Below, piece after piece: positions 1 to 8,650 of a stretch of 64,000 nucleotides of DNA. Positions within the stretch are counted from its first letter, which is position 1; the number at the start of each line of letters is the position of its first letter. The notes beneath the pieces were generated by a model. It was not told the origin of the DNA. It worked only from the letters and a program-made list of their open reading frames with translations, and made no database searches. This stretch comes from Hyalangium ruber. GTDB taxonomy: Bacteria; Myxococcota; Myxococcia; Myxococcales; Myxococcaceae. A program made the translations under genes and the position numbers. The stretch is taken from positions 62,001 to 126,000 of the forward strand of contig NZ_JAXIVS010000017.1 of the NCBI RefSeq assembly GCF_034259325.1, in the 5' to 3' direction.

Positions 1-53
1 GAGCCCACGCTTCGAGCGCTGTTCGGGTAGGGAGCATCTGTAAGCTGCCATGG

Positions 54-950
54 ATGACACTCCGTCCTGCGGCTGGCCCCTTCCGCCTCGTGAGTCTTGT
101 GGTCACGCTCCTCGCCACGCTGCTCGGGTGTTCCCATGCGCCCAAAACAGAGTCGCTCGAGAACCCCTTCGGTGCCTTCAACTTCACGCTCGAGTCACGG
201 CCGGCCAGTGAGCAGATCGGGCTGCTCGACGAGGTCGGCTACAAGGGCGTGGCGTTGACCTGGCCTGGCGTCGAGACCTTCGAGGCGTTCGCCACTGCGC
301 CCGCGGTGCGCGAGGGCAGGTTCCGGCTGTTCGCGGTGCTGTACGACTTCCGGTTCGACACGCCGTGGAGCCGCGAAGAGGTCGACACGATGCTCTCCAC
401 CCTCGCGCCTCAACGAACCGACCTGTGGCTGATGCTGAGCGGGCCTCACGGGCCCAATGAGTCCATGGTCACGGCGGTCCGCGAGCTCGTCGCCATGGCC
501 ACGGCGCGAGGGGTCCGCGTCGTGCTGTATCCGCATGACGACAACGCGATCGAGAACGTCGAGGAAGCCGTCGCCCTGCTCCAGGCAGTCGGCCGCCCGG
601 AGCTGAAGGTGTCCCTGCACCTCTGCCACGAACTCAAGGCGGGCAACCGCGACCGGCTCGCCGAGGTCATCGCCGCCGCCGCTCCCCACCTCGTGCTGGC
701 GAGCATCCACGGCGCGGCGCGGGAGACGGTCACTCCCGGCTGGTCCACGACCATCCAGCCCCTGGACCGCGGCGACCTCGATGTGCGCAGCGCGTACCTG
801 CTGCCGCTCATCCGCGCTGGCTACACCGGCCCCGTGCTCCTGCACACCTTCGGGCTCGTGGATCCCCCAGAGGAGCACCTCCGTCGCTCCTATGAGGCCT
901 GGAAGCAGATGGCCGGCGAGGTCGCCGCCACCCTCGCGAGCGAGCGCTGA
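54..950 (+). CDS. TIM-barrel (sugar isomerase/endonuclease IV-like) lipoprotein
   Basis: 298 aa. A hydrophobic leader runs to a lipobox (LLGC, about residues 23-26), so an outer-envelope lipoprotein is expected. The remainder resembles the xylose isomerase-like TIM-barrel fold: alternating strands and helices, with segments such as VVLYPHDDN and LKVSLHLCHELKAG where acidic and His residues would line a metal site. Proteins of this type are usually sugar phosphate isomerases/epimerases, but secreted members are mostly uncharacterised, so the substrate is unknown. A second ATG lies 4 bases upstream in another frame; this start gives the clean signal peptide. The gene converges on the esterase gene with only 3 bases between the stops. 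Confidence 0.75.
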   Translation: MTLRPAAGPFRLVSLVVTLLATLLGCSHAPKTESLENPFGAFNFTLESRPASEQIGLLDEVGYKGVALTWPGVETFEAFATAPAVREGRFRLFAVLYDFRFDTPWSREEVDTMLSTLAPQRTDLWLMLSGPHGPNESMVTAVRELVAMATARGVRVVLYPHDDNAIENVEEAVALLQAVGRPELKVSLHLCHELKAGNRDRLAEVIAAAAPHLVLASIHGAARETVTPGWSTTIQPLDRGDLDVRSAYLLPLIRAGYTGPVLLHTFGLVDPPEEHLRRSYEAWKQMAGEVAATLASER

Positions 951-953
951 GCG

Positions 954-2015
954 CTATTCGGTGGCGCGGCCGCCCGAGCTCTCCCAAGGGAACAGGTAGC
1001 TCAAGGGCCGATGCACCCGCTCTGCCCAGGAGGACTCGTGGTGCTGTCCCCCCTTGTGCTCGTAGTAGGACAAGTCCTTGCCCTGCACGTAGCCCCGCGA
1101 CTCCAGCGCCTCCTTCATGTGCTGCGTCGGCGTCAGCGGATCCCTCCGGGTGCCCGCATCGATATAGAACTTCACCGGCACCCGCTCGGGCGATGTCGCC
1201 ACCTCGCGGATGAGCTCCGAGCCGTTCCACATGAACGAGCTGGAGAGGCAGGCCACCTTCGAGAAGACATCGGGGCGGCGCCTCCCCAGGTAGAAGGAGA
1301 CCAGTCCGCCCAGCGACGAGCCCATCAGCGCGGTGTCCTCCCGGCCCGGCAGGGTGCGGTAGTTCCCATCTACCCACGGCTTGACGGTCTCGATGAGGAA
1401 GCGCCCGTAGAGATCCGCGCCTCCCATCCTGCCGTTGGGAGGCCCCGGCGTGTACTCGAACACGCGCGCGTTGCCCGTGTTGTAGACGCCCACGATGATG
1501 ACCTCGTCCATGCGCCCCTGCGCGACGAGCGAGTGGCTCGTCCGGTCCGCGCCCCACGACACCCCAGTGAAGGAGGTGGCGTCCTCGAAGGCGTTCTGGC
1601 CGTCGTGCATGTAGAGCACGGGGTAGCGCTTGAGCGGGTTCTCCTCGTAGCTCGGCGGCAGCGAGATGACGAGGGTGCGCCGGTTGTCGAGCTGCGGCGA
1701 GTGGAAGTCATGCACCTTGTGCAGGGTCCCCACCGGTGGACCGAAGAACGGGTACACGTCCACCGTGGAGCCCGCCCGGAGGTGGTAGTTGCCACCGACG
1801 GACCAGGCCCGGTCATCCAGGAGCGGCTTGAACTCCAGTACCCCCGAGGACTTCGGCCACACGTAGGTCCAGACGTGGCCTTGCGTCCACGTGGCCTCCA
1901 GCCCCGTGCTCCAGGCCAGGGGCGGCTTGCTGCCACGCAGGGTGATGCGGCGGCCCCAGCCCGCGTCGTAGTGGACCCGGATGACCGAGTCGCCGTTGCC
2001 ACTTCGTTTCGGCAT
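954..2015 (-). CDS. Esterase D/Fes-type alpha/beta hydrolase with N-terminal CBM48-like domain
   Basis: 353 aa. The C-terminal two thirds is a putative esterase of the PF00756 type (Fes, esterase D, antigen 85-like): YPVLYMHDGQNAF, the nucleophile elbow GSSLGG, an Asp candidate in FYIDAGTRRD and His in GGQHHESSW. The first 110 or so residues, with ITLRGS near the start and WTYVWP further on, look like the carbohydrate-binding/immunoglobulin-like domain often placed before such esterases. The ATG at 2015 is chosen because longer versions of the frame run into queG coding sequence and look like shadow translation. No signal peptide is seen, so a cytoplasmic enzyme is likely. It lies 14 bases after queG and is probably cotranscribed with it. 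Substrate unknown. Confidence 0.82.
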   Translation of the reverse strand: MPKRSGNGDSVIRVHYDAGWGRRITLRGSKPPLAWSTGLEATWTQGHVWTYVWPKSSGVLEFKPLLDDRAWSVGGNYHLRAGSTVDVYPFFGPPVGTLHKVHDFHSPQLDNRRTLVISLPPSYEENPLKRYPVLYMHDGQNAFEDATSFTGVSWGADRTSHSLVAQGRMDEVIIVGVYNTGNARVFEYTPGPPNGRMGGADLYGRFLIETVKPWVDGNYRTLPGREDTALMGSSLGGLVSFYLGRRRPDVFSKVACLSSSFMWNGSELIREVATSPERVPVKFYIDAGTRRDPLTPTQHMKEALESRGYVQGKDLSYYEHKGGQHHESSWAERVHRPLSYLFPWESSGGRATE

Positions 2016-2029
2016 GGAGAAATCCTTGG

Positions 2030-3049
2030 TTACTGCGCGAGCTGCCGGAGCGCCCAGTGCGCGGCGCTGCGTACCAGATCGCTCGTGTCCCCGCTGAGTT
2101 TCTCCAGCAGGGGCCGGGCGCTCGCGTCCCGGGCGGCGCCCATCGCGTAGATGGCGTTGCGGCGCAGCCCATCGTAGTGCGCGCGCGCCAGCGCCGTGCC
2201 GGGGATGAACTTCCTGTACTGCTCGGGGGTGAGCCCCGCCAGCTCCATCACCCCCAGGCCCGCGACGGCCCGAGGCGCGAAGCGCGGGTGCTCGGCGAAG
2301 ACGGGCTTGCGGTTGAGGGGACACACGTCCTGGCAGATGTCACAGCCGAAGACGAGGTTGTCCATCTCCACGCGGAAGGACTCGGGCACCTCGCGCTCGC
2401 GGTTCTCGATCGTCTGGTACGAGAGACACGCCCGCGCATCCACGCGCCCATTGCCCACCAGCGCCCCCGTGGGGCAGGACAGCAGGCACTTGCGACAGGG
2501 CCCACACCGGTCCGTCGCGGGCCCGCCGGCGTACGCGTCCACCTCCGCGTCGAGCACCACGGTGGACAGCAGCACCCACGAGCCGAAGCGCTCGGTGATG
2601 AAGCAGCCGTTCTTGCCCACGTAGCCCAGGCCCGCCCGCGCCGCCCATACCTTCTCCATCAACGGGCCACTGTCCACGCTGCCGTACGTTCCAATGCCCG
2701 GGTAGGTCTCCTTGAGCGCCTTGCGGAAGGCCTTCATCCGGTCGCGCAGCGTGGAGTGGTAGTCGCGCCCGCGCGCGTACCGGGCAATGGGCGAGTCGCT
2801 CGTCTCCGCGTCGTTCCGGTAGTAGTTGTTGGCGAAGACCACCACCGTCTTTGCCCCGGGCAGCAGTTGGGCGACGTCGAGGCGCTCGGCTGCCCGCTCC
2901 TTCATCCAGTCCATGTCCGCCGCGTAGCCGGCCTCGATCCACGAGTAGAGCGACTCGGGAGGAATGGGCTCGGCGCGAGCGAAGCCCACGAGGTCGAATC
3001 CGACGGCCTCGGAGAGCTGGCGCAGATAGGCGGTGGGCAGCACGTTCAC
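2030..3049 (-). CDS. queG: Epoxyqueuosine reductase QueG
   Basis: 339 aa. QueG reduces epoxyqueuosine to queuosine in the wobble position of GUN-anticodon tRNAs, using cobalamin and two [4Fe-4S] clusters. The N-terminal cobalamin-binding region contains VDSGPLMEK (Asp126 is the expected catalytic acid). The ferredoxin-like part has CGPCRKCLLSCP (Cys182, 185, 188, 192) and CDICQDVCP (Cys236, 239, 243), with Cys208 available as another ligand. The C terminus is a HEAT-like tail (SDLVRSAAHWALRQL). Length matches the family. The preceding gene on the same strand encodes a cobalamin adenosyltransferase, which fits the cofactor need. Confidence 0.95.
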   Translation of the reverse strand: MNVLPTAYLRQLSEAVGFDLVGFARAEPIPPESLYSWIEAGYAADMDWMKERAAERLDVAQLLPGAKTVVVFANNYYRNDAETSDSPIARYARGRDYHSTLRDRMKAFRKALKETYPGIGTYGSVDSGPLMEKVWAARAGLGYVGKNGCFITERFGSWVLLSTVVLDAEVDAYAGGPATDRCGPCRKCLLSCPTGALVGNGRVDARACLSYQTIENREREVPESFRVEMDNLVFGCDICQDVCPLNRKPVFAEHPRFAPRAVAGLGVMELAGLTPEQYRKFIPGTALARAHYDGLRRNAIYAMGAARDASARPLLEKLSGDTSDLVRSAAHWALRQLAQ

Positions 3050-3086
3050 GGCACTTCTCTTCTAGCGCTCCCCACGCCTCGGGGAG

Positions 3087-3647
3087 CTACTTTCCTGGCT
3101 TCTCCGGTATCCACTTCACATCTGCGACGCCCGCCCGGTGGTTGGCCACCCGGGCCATGACGAAGAGCAGATCCGAGAGTCGATTGAGGAAAACTCCCAC
3201 CTCCCCCGGGACCTTCCCCTCGCGCAGCAGCGAGACGACGCGCCGCTCGGCCCTCCGACACACCGTGCGCGCCAGGTGCAGCGCGCTGGAGGCCTGACTG
3301 CCCCCGGGGAGGATGAAGTGTGTCATCTTGGGCAGTTCGCCCTCGAACGCGTCGATGGCCTTCTCCATGGCCTCGGACCACTCGGGCTTGAGCTGGGGGA
3401 TGTGCGCGGCGGCCTTGGTGTCCAGCGGCGTGGCCATCACCGCACCCACGGTGAACAACTGGTCCTGCAACCGCTGGAGCAGCCCGTCGAGCTCCTGGGG
3501 CAGCCCGAAGCTGCGCGCCAGGCCCAGCGTCGCGTTCAGCTCGTCCACCTCGCCGTATGCGTCGACGCGTTCGTCGTCTTTTGGAACCCGCCCGCCGCCA
3601 AACAATCCTGTCTCACCGGCGTCGCCGGTCTTCGTGTAGATCTTCAT
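3087..3647 (-). CDS. PduO-type cob(I)alamin adenosyltransferase
   Basis: 186 aa. Transfers the adenosyl group of ATP to cob(I)alamin, giving adenosylcobalamin. Family marks are the N-terminal ATP-binding [19 protein letters not shown], the acidic [19 protein letters not shown], and [13 protein letters not shown], which carries the conserved Arg/Glu of the active site. Translation starts at the ATG at 3647, placing MKIYTKTGD at the N terminus as in characterised members; longer versions read back through thyA. The start is only 9 bases from the divergent thyA start, so both promoters must overlap the neighbouring coding sequence. It is followed by queG after 37 bases, a likely operon of cobalamin-related functions. 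Confidence 0.93.
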   Translation of the reverse strand: MKIYTKTGDAGETGLFGGGRVPKDDERVDAYGEVDELNATLGLARSFGLPQELDGLLQRLQDQLFTVGAVMATPLDTKAAAHIPQLKPEWSEAMEKAIDAFEGELPKMTHFILPGGSQASSALHLARTVCRRAERRVVSLLREGKVPGEVGVFLNRLSDLLFVMARVANHRAGVADVKWIPEKPGK

Positions 3648-3656
3648 TCGAGCCCC

Positions 3657-4451
3657 ATGAAACCCTACCTCGCGCTGCTCGAACACGTTCTGAAGAATGG
3701 AACGAAGAAAAGTGACCGGACCGGCACCGGCACGCTCAGCCTCTTCGGCCACCAGCTTCGGTTCGACCTCACCCAGGGCTTCCCGCTGGTGACGACCAAG
3801 AAGCTCCACCTCAAGTCCATCATCCACGAGCTGCTGTGGATGCTACGGGGCGACACCAGCGTGTACTCGCTCCAGGCCCAGGGCGTCACCATCTGGGACG
3901 AGTGGGCCGACGCGCAAGGCAACCTGGGGCCTGTCTACGGCCACCAGTGGCGCTCGTGGAGCGCGCCCAACGGCGAGTCCATCGACCAGATGCGCCAGCT
4001 CGTCGAGGGCCTGCGCAAGAACCCCGACTCGCGGCGCCACATCATCAGCGCGTGGAACGTGGCGGACCTGCCCGCCATGAAGCTGCCGCCCTGCCACGTG
4101 CTCTTCCAGTTCTACGTGGCCGACGGGCGCCTGTCCTGCCAGCTCTACCAGCGCAGCGCGGACATCTTCCTGGGCCTGCCCTTCAACATCGCCTCCTACT
4201 CGCTGCTGACGATGATGGTGGCGCAGGTGACGGGGCTCACCCCGCACGAGTTCATCCACACCCTGGGTGACGCGCACCTCTACTTGAACCACGTGGAGCA
4301 GGCGCAGACACAGCTCGCCCGCGAGCCCCGCCCCCTGCCCCGCATGAAGCTCAACCCGGACGTGAAGGACCTGTTCTCCTTCCGCTACGAGGACTTCACG
4401 CTGGAGGCCTACGAGCCGCACCCCGCCATCAAGGCGCCCGTGGCCGTATGA
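3657..4451 (+). CDS. thyA: Thymidylate synthase
   Basis: 264 aa, the same length as the E. coli enzyme. Methylates dUMP to dTMP with methylenetetrahydrofolate. Visible signatures are RTGTGT near residue 21, [12 protein letters not shown] (phosphate-binding Arg pair), the active-site Cys146 in [10 protein letters not shown], and the substrate-binding [17 protein letters not shown]. The start at 3657 gives the standard [13 protein letters not shown] terminus. The stop overlaps the folA start in an ATGA arrangement, so the two are translationally coupled, which makes functional sense because folA regenerates the tetrahydrofolate that ThyA oxidises. Confidence 0.97.
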   Translation: MKPYLALLEHVLKNGTKKSDRTGTGTLSLFGHQLRFDLTQGFPLVTTKKLHLKSIIHELLWMLRGDTSVYSLQAQGVTIWDEWADAQGNLGPVYGHQWRSWSAPNGESIDQMRQLVEGLRKNPDSRRHIISAWNVADLPAMKLPPCHVLFQFYVADGRLSCQLYQRSADIFLGLPFNIASYSLLTMMVAQVTGLTPHEFIHTLGDAHLYLNHVEQAQTQLAREPRPLPRMKLNPDVKDLFSFRYEDFTLEAYEPHPAIKAPVAV

Positions 4452-4930
4452 GGCTGTCGGCCATCGTCGCCATGGCGGCCAACCGGGTGATTGGCGCCAA
4501 CAACCAGCTGCCCTGGCGCCTGCCCGCGGACCTCGCCCGCTTCAAGCGGCTGACCATGGGGCACACCCTGGTGATGGGCCGCAAGACGTACGAGTCCATC
4601 GGCCGTCCGCTGCCGGGCCGCGCCTTCATCGTGGTGACGCGCCAGCGCGACTTCGCGCCTCCGGGCGTGAAGGTGGCTCACTCGGTGGACGAGGCGCTCG
4701 CGCTGGCTCCGGCCGACGACGAGGTCTTCATCGCCGGAGGCGCCGAGCTCTACGCGCAGACGCTGGGGCGGCTGGACCGGCTCTATCTCACCCGCATCGA
4801 GCGCGACTTTCCGGGCGACACCTACTTCCCCGAGGTGGATCTGTCCCAATGGACACTCCTCGAGCAGGAGCACCACCCCGCCTCGGGCCCGGAAGCCCTG
4901 CCCTACGCCTTCCTCACCTACCAGCGGTGA
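4448..4930 (+). CDS. folA: Dihydrofolate reductase
   Basis: 160 aa. NADPH-dependent reduction of dihydrofolate to tetrahydrofolate. The N terminus [21 protein letters not shown] is the typical DHFR opening, with Asp28 (LPADLARFK) as the catalytic acid. The NADPH-binding part follows as [21 protein letters not shown] and [13 protein letters not shown]. Overlaps the thyA stop by 4 bases, the classic thyA-folA arrangement. Confidence 0.96.
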   Translation: MRLSAIVAMAANRVIGANNQLPWRLPADLARFKRLTMGHTLVMGRKTYESIGRPLPGRAFIVVTRQRDFAPPGVKVAHSVDEALALAPADDEVFIAGGAELYAQTLGRLDRLYLTRIERDFPGDTYFPEVDLSQWTLLEQEHHPASGPEALPYAFLTYQR

Positions 4931-4946
4931 GGGCCGGGCGATTTTG

Positions 4947-4962
4947 TTGACTTTGATTCTCA
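4947..4962 (+). promoter_or_regulatory. Fur-box-like operator before the iron permease gene
   Basis: TGACTTTGATTCTCA at 4948-4962 matches the 15-bp Fur core TGAGAATGATTCTCA at 12 of 15 positions. The right half (ATTCTCA) is exact; the left half has three differences. The site sits in the only AT-rich stretch here, 40 bases before the GTG of a gene for an FTR1-type iron permease. TTGAC at 4947 could also serve as a -35 element. Assignment is by resemblance and context only. Confidence 0.5.
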
Positions 4963-5001
4963 AAATTGAAACGCCCCGCCAAGGCTGTTAGAACCTCCGG
5001 T

Positions 5002-6855
5002 GTGAACCGCACCGGTGTCGTCCTGTTGTCCCTGCTCCTCGCGCTGCCGCTGGCGGCTCGGGCCGATGAGTCCGCGTCCGAGGGGCGCACCTGGCACCGG
5101 CTGGTGGGCATCCTCCAATACCTGCAAGCCGACTACCCGGCCGCGGTCGAGTCCCAGTCCGAGTTCGAGCTGACGGAGCAGAAGAGCTTCATCGCCGAGG
5201 CGGTGGTGGCGGCCAACGAGCTGGGCTCGGCGGGCCAGGGCTTCCTGCCTCGCATCCAGGCGGTGAAGGCCCGGGTGGATGAGGGCAAGGACCCCGAGGG
5301 CGTCAGCCGCGACTGTGGCGCGCTCGTGGAGGACCTGGTGCTCGCCGGGGGCCTGTCGCGCAGCCCGCGCCAGCCGCCCAACCTCACCCGGGGCGAGGAG
5401 CTCTATAAGGTGTCCTGCACCGCCTGCCACGGCGCCGATGGCCGCGCCCAGGTGACCATCGCCCAGACGATGGAGCCCCAGCCGGCCAACTTCCATGATC
5501 CGGACATCATGGCCGGGCTCACGCCGTACAAGGCCTTCAACACCACCAGCTTCGGGGTGCCGGGCACTGCGATGCCGGGCTTCCCCACGCTCTCCGAGGA
5601 TGAGCGCTGGTCGCTGGCCTTCTTCCTCTTCACCCTGCGCCAGCCCGCGTGCGAGGGCACCCCACCGCGCGTGTCGCTGGAGCGCCTGGCCACCGCCACG
5701 GACCCGGAATTGGCCGCCGAGTACGGCGAGCAGAACATCGCGTGCCTGCGCCGCAAGTTGCCGGACGTGGACGAGGAGCGCGCGTTGATGGCGGCGCGCA
5801 CCCGGGTGGAGGAGGCGCTGCGGCTGGGCGGCTCGGGCGACATGCTGGGCGCTCGCAACGCGTTGCTGGACGCGTACCTCACGGGCCTGGAGCCGGTGGA
5901 GGTGAAGCTGCGCGCGAGGGATCCGCAGCTGGTGACGAAGCTGGAGCAGTCGTTCCTCCAGTCGCGGCTGGCGGCCGAGCGCAACAGCCCGCACCTGCAG
6001 GACGAGGGGCGCGAGCTGCTGTCGCTGCTGGACCAGGCGCGGCGGGGCAGCGGCAACACGGCGAGCATGCTGTCCGTCATCTGGCTCACCTTCCTCATCC
6101 TCCTGCGCGAGGGCTTCGAGGCCACCGTCATCGTCGCGGCGCTGCTGGCGGCGCTCAAGAAGATGGAGGCCACCCAGCAGGTGCGCGTGGTGCACGCCGG
6201 GTGGATCTCCGCGCTGGTGGTGGGCGCGCTGGCGTTCTTCTTCGGGAGGCACCTGCTGGCCGGCGCCAACCGCGAGGTGATGGAGGGCGTGGTGGCCCTG
6301 GTGGCGGTGGCGATGCTGCTGTACGCGGCGCTGTGGCTGAATGCGCGCGCCAACATGAGCCGCTTCATGGGCGAGCTGCGCCAGAAGATGCAGGGCGCGC
6401 TGGGCAGCGGCAGCACGCTGGGCCTGTTCGCCATCGCCTTCACCGCGGTGCTGCGCGAGAGCTTCGAGACGGCGGTGTTCCTCCAGGGCCTGGCGCTCGA
6501 CTCGGCCTCGGGCGTGGCGTGGGGCTCGCTGGCGGGCGGCGTGGCGCTGGTGGCGATGGTCCTCTTCGTGCGCCGCGTGGGCTACAAGCTGCCCATGAAG
6601 ACGCTCTTCCAGGCGTCCACGGTGCTGCTGGTGGCCACCGCCGTCATGCTGCTGGGCAAGGGGCTGCACGCGCTCCAAGAGGTGGCCCTGCTGCCGCTGA
6701 TGCCCATCCCCTTCGTCACCGTGGAGATGCTGGGCGTCTACCCGGACGCGGTGTCGCTCACGCCGCAGCTGGTGCTCGCGCTGGCGCCACTGGCCTTCCT
6801 CGCCTTCCGCAAGGGTCGCACGGCGCGGCTGGCCGGAGCCTCCTCGCAGGGCTGA
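5002..6855 (+). CDS. Cytochrome c-FTR1 iron permease fusion
   Basis: 617 aa from the GTG at 5002, which gives a compact signal peptide (MNRTGVVLLSLLLALPLAARA); a TTG at 4966 would add 12 residues. Domains: signal peptide; periplasmic helical region; cytochrome c with heme motif CTACH at 139-143 and a likely Met ligand in PGTAMPGF; another periplasmic helical stretch; then about seven membrane segments from residue 355. The membrane part carries the two FTR1/EfeU iron-transport motifs REGFE (369-373) and RESFE (485-489). FTR1 permeases import iron coupled to oxidation of Fe(II), and the heme domain may take up that electron. A Fur-box-like site precedes the gene. A hairpin 19 bases past the stop may end the transcript. 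Confidence 0.9.
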   Translation: MNRTGVVLLSLLLALPLAARADESASEGRTWHRLVGILQYLQADYPAAVESQSEFELTEQKSFIAEAVVAANELGSAGQGFLPRIQAVKARVDEGKDPEGVSRDCGALVEDLVLAGGLSRSPRQPPNLTRGEELYKVSCTACHGADGRAQVTIAQTMEPQPANFHDPDIMAGLTPYKAFNTTSFGVPGTAMPGFPTLSEDERWSLAFFLFTLRQPACEGTPPRVSLERLATATDPELAAEYGEQNIACLRRKLPDVDEERALMAARTRVEEALRLGGSGDMLGARNALLDAYLTGLEPVEVKLRARDPQLVTKLEQSFLQSRLAAERNSPHLQDEGRELLSLLDQARRGSGNTASMLSVIWLTFLILLREGFEATVIVAALLAALKKMEATQQVRVVHAGWISALVVGALAFFFGRHLLAGANREVMEGVVALVAVAMLLYAALWLNARANMSRFMGELRQKMQGALGSGSTLGLFAIAFTAVLRESFETAVFLQGLALDSASGVAWGSLAGGVALVAMVLFVRRVGYKLPMKTLFQASTVLLVATAVMLLGKGLHALQEVALLPLMPIPFVTVEMLGVYPDAVSLTPQLVLALAPLAFLAFRKGRTARLAGASSQG

Positions 6856-6873
6856 GCCCGTAGGCGCACCGCT

Positions 6874-6900
6874 CCCAGGTCCTCCGCGCGCGGGCCTGGG
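6874..6900 (+). terminator. GC-rich hairpin after the iron permease gene
   Basis: CCCAGGTCC at 6874-6882 pairs with GGGCCTGGG at 6892-6900 at 8 of 9 positions, around a 9-base loop. It lies 18 bases after the stop codon. There is no T-tract, so intrinsic termination is only possible, not shown. Confidence 0.35.
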
Positions 6901-6940
6901 CCCTCCACCTCGCCTCGGGGAAGCCGCTAGGCTGCCGCGC

Positions 6941-7630
6941 ATGCTCCTGACACGTATCGTGCTGTGCCTCGCCCTGCTTGCGCCATGCGTGGGACTCGCC
7001 CAGGCGCCCGAGGGTGAGCCCTCCCCGGCACCCACCGAGGCGCTCCCGCCTCCTCCCTTGCTGCCAGCCCCGGAGCAACCCGAGGAGAGCCCGCCCGAGG
7101 GAGAGCTGATTCCTCGGGAGTACGAACTCAATGGGCCACTGAAACAGAGCTTCTCCGCCTCGCGCGCCATGCTCGAGCTCATCGGCGGCGGCGCGGTGGG
7201 CGCTGGCATGGCGATCGCGGGAGGAATCTTTGGAGGCCTCGTCTTCTCGGCGTCCTGCGAGGACCTGGACTGCCTCGGTGTCGTTTTCGTCTCGGGGCTC
7301 GTGGGCGCCACCTTCGGCGTACCGCTGGGCGTCTATGGCGCCGGCAGGCTCATGGACGGCCGGGGTCAGTACTGGCCCACGTTCCTCGGCACGCTCGTGG
7401 GAGCGGGGCTGGGGCTCGCGGGAGGGCTGGCCAGCCAGAACGAGGCCGCACTGGTGGTCGGCCTGACCTTCGGGCCGGTGTTGGGCGCCATGGTCGGCTA
7501 CGAGCTCTCCCACGCCTACCAGCAGCCCGCGCCGAGGCCCGCGCGCTTCGAGACAGGGTTCCAGCTCCACCCCGCCGTCGGCTTCACCCCGGGCGGTGGC
7601 CTCCTCGGCTCCCTCTCGGGCAGGTTCTGA
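6941..7630 (+). CDS. Secreted/envelope glycine-zipper protein, unknown function
   Basis: 229 aa. Signal peptide (LCLALLAPCVGLAQA), then a Pro/Glu-rich linker of about 45 residues. The core carries alternating Gly/Ala patterns (LIGGGAVGAGMAIAGGIFGG, LVGAGLGLAGGLA) typical of glycine-zipper membrane hairpins. Two Cys in SCEDLDCLG could form a disulfide, which would fit periplasmic exposure. The final LGSLSGRF ends in Phe, a feature of some outer-membrane proteins, but no barrel is obvious. Function not recognised. The next gene, also an envelope protein, starts 44 bases downstream. Confidence 0.7.
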   Translation: MLLTRIVLCLALLAPCVGLAQAPEGEPSPAPTEALPPPPLLPAPEQPEESPPEGELIPREYELNGPLKQSFSASRAMLELIGGGAVGAGMAIAGGIFGGLVFSASCEDLDCLGVVFVSGLVGATFGVPLGVYGAGRLMDGRGQYWPTFLGTLVGAGLGLAGGLASQNEAALVVGLTFGPVLGAMVGYELSHAYQQPAPRPARFETGFQLHPAVGFTPGGGLLGSLSGRF

Positions 7631-7674
7631 AGTCGGATTGTTTGAGGTCAAAACAAAAGCTAGACTTCGCGCCC

Positions 7675-8493
7675 ATGAGCGCTTCTCGATTCTTGCTGGT
7701 GAGCCTGTGTGCCTCGCTGGGTGCGTGCGCGGCGAGGCAGGCGGCTTCCCTTCAGAGCTATTCCCTGGGCATGGCGCGCGCCGAGTACCGGGACTACGTG
7801 GGCGCCCGCGTCCCCCTGTGTGACACGGAGCCGCGCTGGCTGTCGGATGAGCTGAGCTCGGTCAACGGGCTGCTGGCGCGGTTCCTCTCCGGCACGGAGC
7901 AGGCGGCGAACCCCGAGGCGCTCCAGCACTCCCAGCACCTCGGGCTGCTCCAGGAGGCCACCCGGACCCTGGAGCCGGTGATGAAGATCCACCGCCAGAA
8001 CTTGAAGGCCCTGGGCGAGTGCGGCTTCCACCGCACGGGAGCCTTCCCGGAACTCACCCGTCGAGGCACGGAGCTGCTGGAGCAGGTGAAGGCCCGGATG
8101 AGCGAGGCGCCCTCGGCGCTGGCCGCGGCCGAGCTGCGAAGGGCCCAGCGCCGGTGGGTGGAGGAGGCCCCCGCGCGCGAGGCCTCCGCGCGGCAGACGT
8201 GGTGTACGCCCCTTCCCACGGTGGGCAACGCGGACCTGTACTTCGCGCGCGAGACGAACGACGGCCGCACCGAGTGGCTCTTCTGTGATGGGCTCAGGGT
8301 GGCGGCCCCCGCCGAGGGTGAGCCGCAGCTCATCACCCCCGAGGGGCTCAGCAAGCGGGACCGCCGGCGCATCCAGCCCCAGCGCTATCTGGACGCGGCG
8401 AAGGCCTACCCCGCCAGTGAGATCGACCGACTGCCGGATGCCGCCGCGAGTTCGGGTGGCGCGTCGGCGGGGCAGGCAGTCCACGCGGACTGA
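7675..8493 (+). CDS. Hypothetical lipoprotein
   Basis: 272 aa from the ATG at 7675, which gives a proper lipoprotein signal (LLVSLCASLGAC, lipidated Cys near residue 17). An upstream in-frame extension would bury the signal. The mature protein is helical and charged, with four further Cys including CDTEPRW, ECGFHR and the pair TWCTPLP / LFCDGLR. No domain recognised. An AT-rich stretch (7634-7664) lies just before it and may contain its own promoter. Confidence 0.7.
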   Translation: MSASRFLLVSLCASLGACAARQAASLQSYSLGMARAEYRDYVGARVPLCDTEPRWLSDELSSVNGLLARFLSGTEQAANPEALQHSQHLGLLQEATRTLEPVMKIHRQNLKALGECGFHRTGAFPELTRRGTELLEQVKARMSEAPSALAAAELRRAQRRWVEEAPAREASARQTWCTPLPTVGNADLYFARETNDGRTEWLFCDGLRVAAPAEGEPQLITPEGLSKRDRRRIQPQRYLDAAKAYPASEIDRLPDAAASSGGASAGQAVHAD

Positions 8494-8514
8494 GGCTTCC
8501 GCGCCCCTTCACTC

Positions 8515-8623
8515 TTTGCGAGGGGTGCAAAGTTTGCGAAGCACGGGTTGCGAGGAGTCCGACTCCCACATTTCGTGGTTCCGCTGAGTTGCGCGGGCCT
8601 CGCGTGGGGCCGGGGTTTGCACT
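8515..8623 (+). promoter_or_regulatory. Upstream region of pilin operon: direct repeats, palindrome, sigma-54-like element
   Basis: Three direct repeats, TTTGCGAGG (8515-8523), TTTGCGAAG (8533-8541) and GTTGCGAGG (8547-8555), are followed by the palindrome GGAGTCCGACTCC (8554-8566). Downstream, GG at 8607-8608 and GC at 8619-8620 are 10 bases apart, with TTTGCA around the GC, resembling a -24/-12 sigma-54 promoter. The match is poor in the GGCAC part. The element sits 31 bases before the start of the pilin-like operon. Confidence 0.35.
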
Positions 8624-8650
8624 CTTGGGGAGCATCGCAGGAGGTTCCGC

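Noticed and set aside
1011-2150. Long plus-strand frame opposite the esterase gene
   Set aside because: Its protein is Arg/His/Val-rich with no domain and mirrors the real gene; the opposite strand carries clear esterase motifs.
4960-7311. 783-aa minus-strand frame over the FTR1 gene
   Set aside because: His/Gln/Arg-rich, low-complexity shadow translation of a well-supported iron permease gene.
7634-7664. Sigma-70-like promoter (TTGTTT, 17 bases, TAGACT)
   Set aside because: Only about half of the positions match in each box, so it is mentioned in the gene entry but not listed as a promoter.
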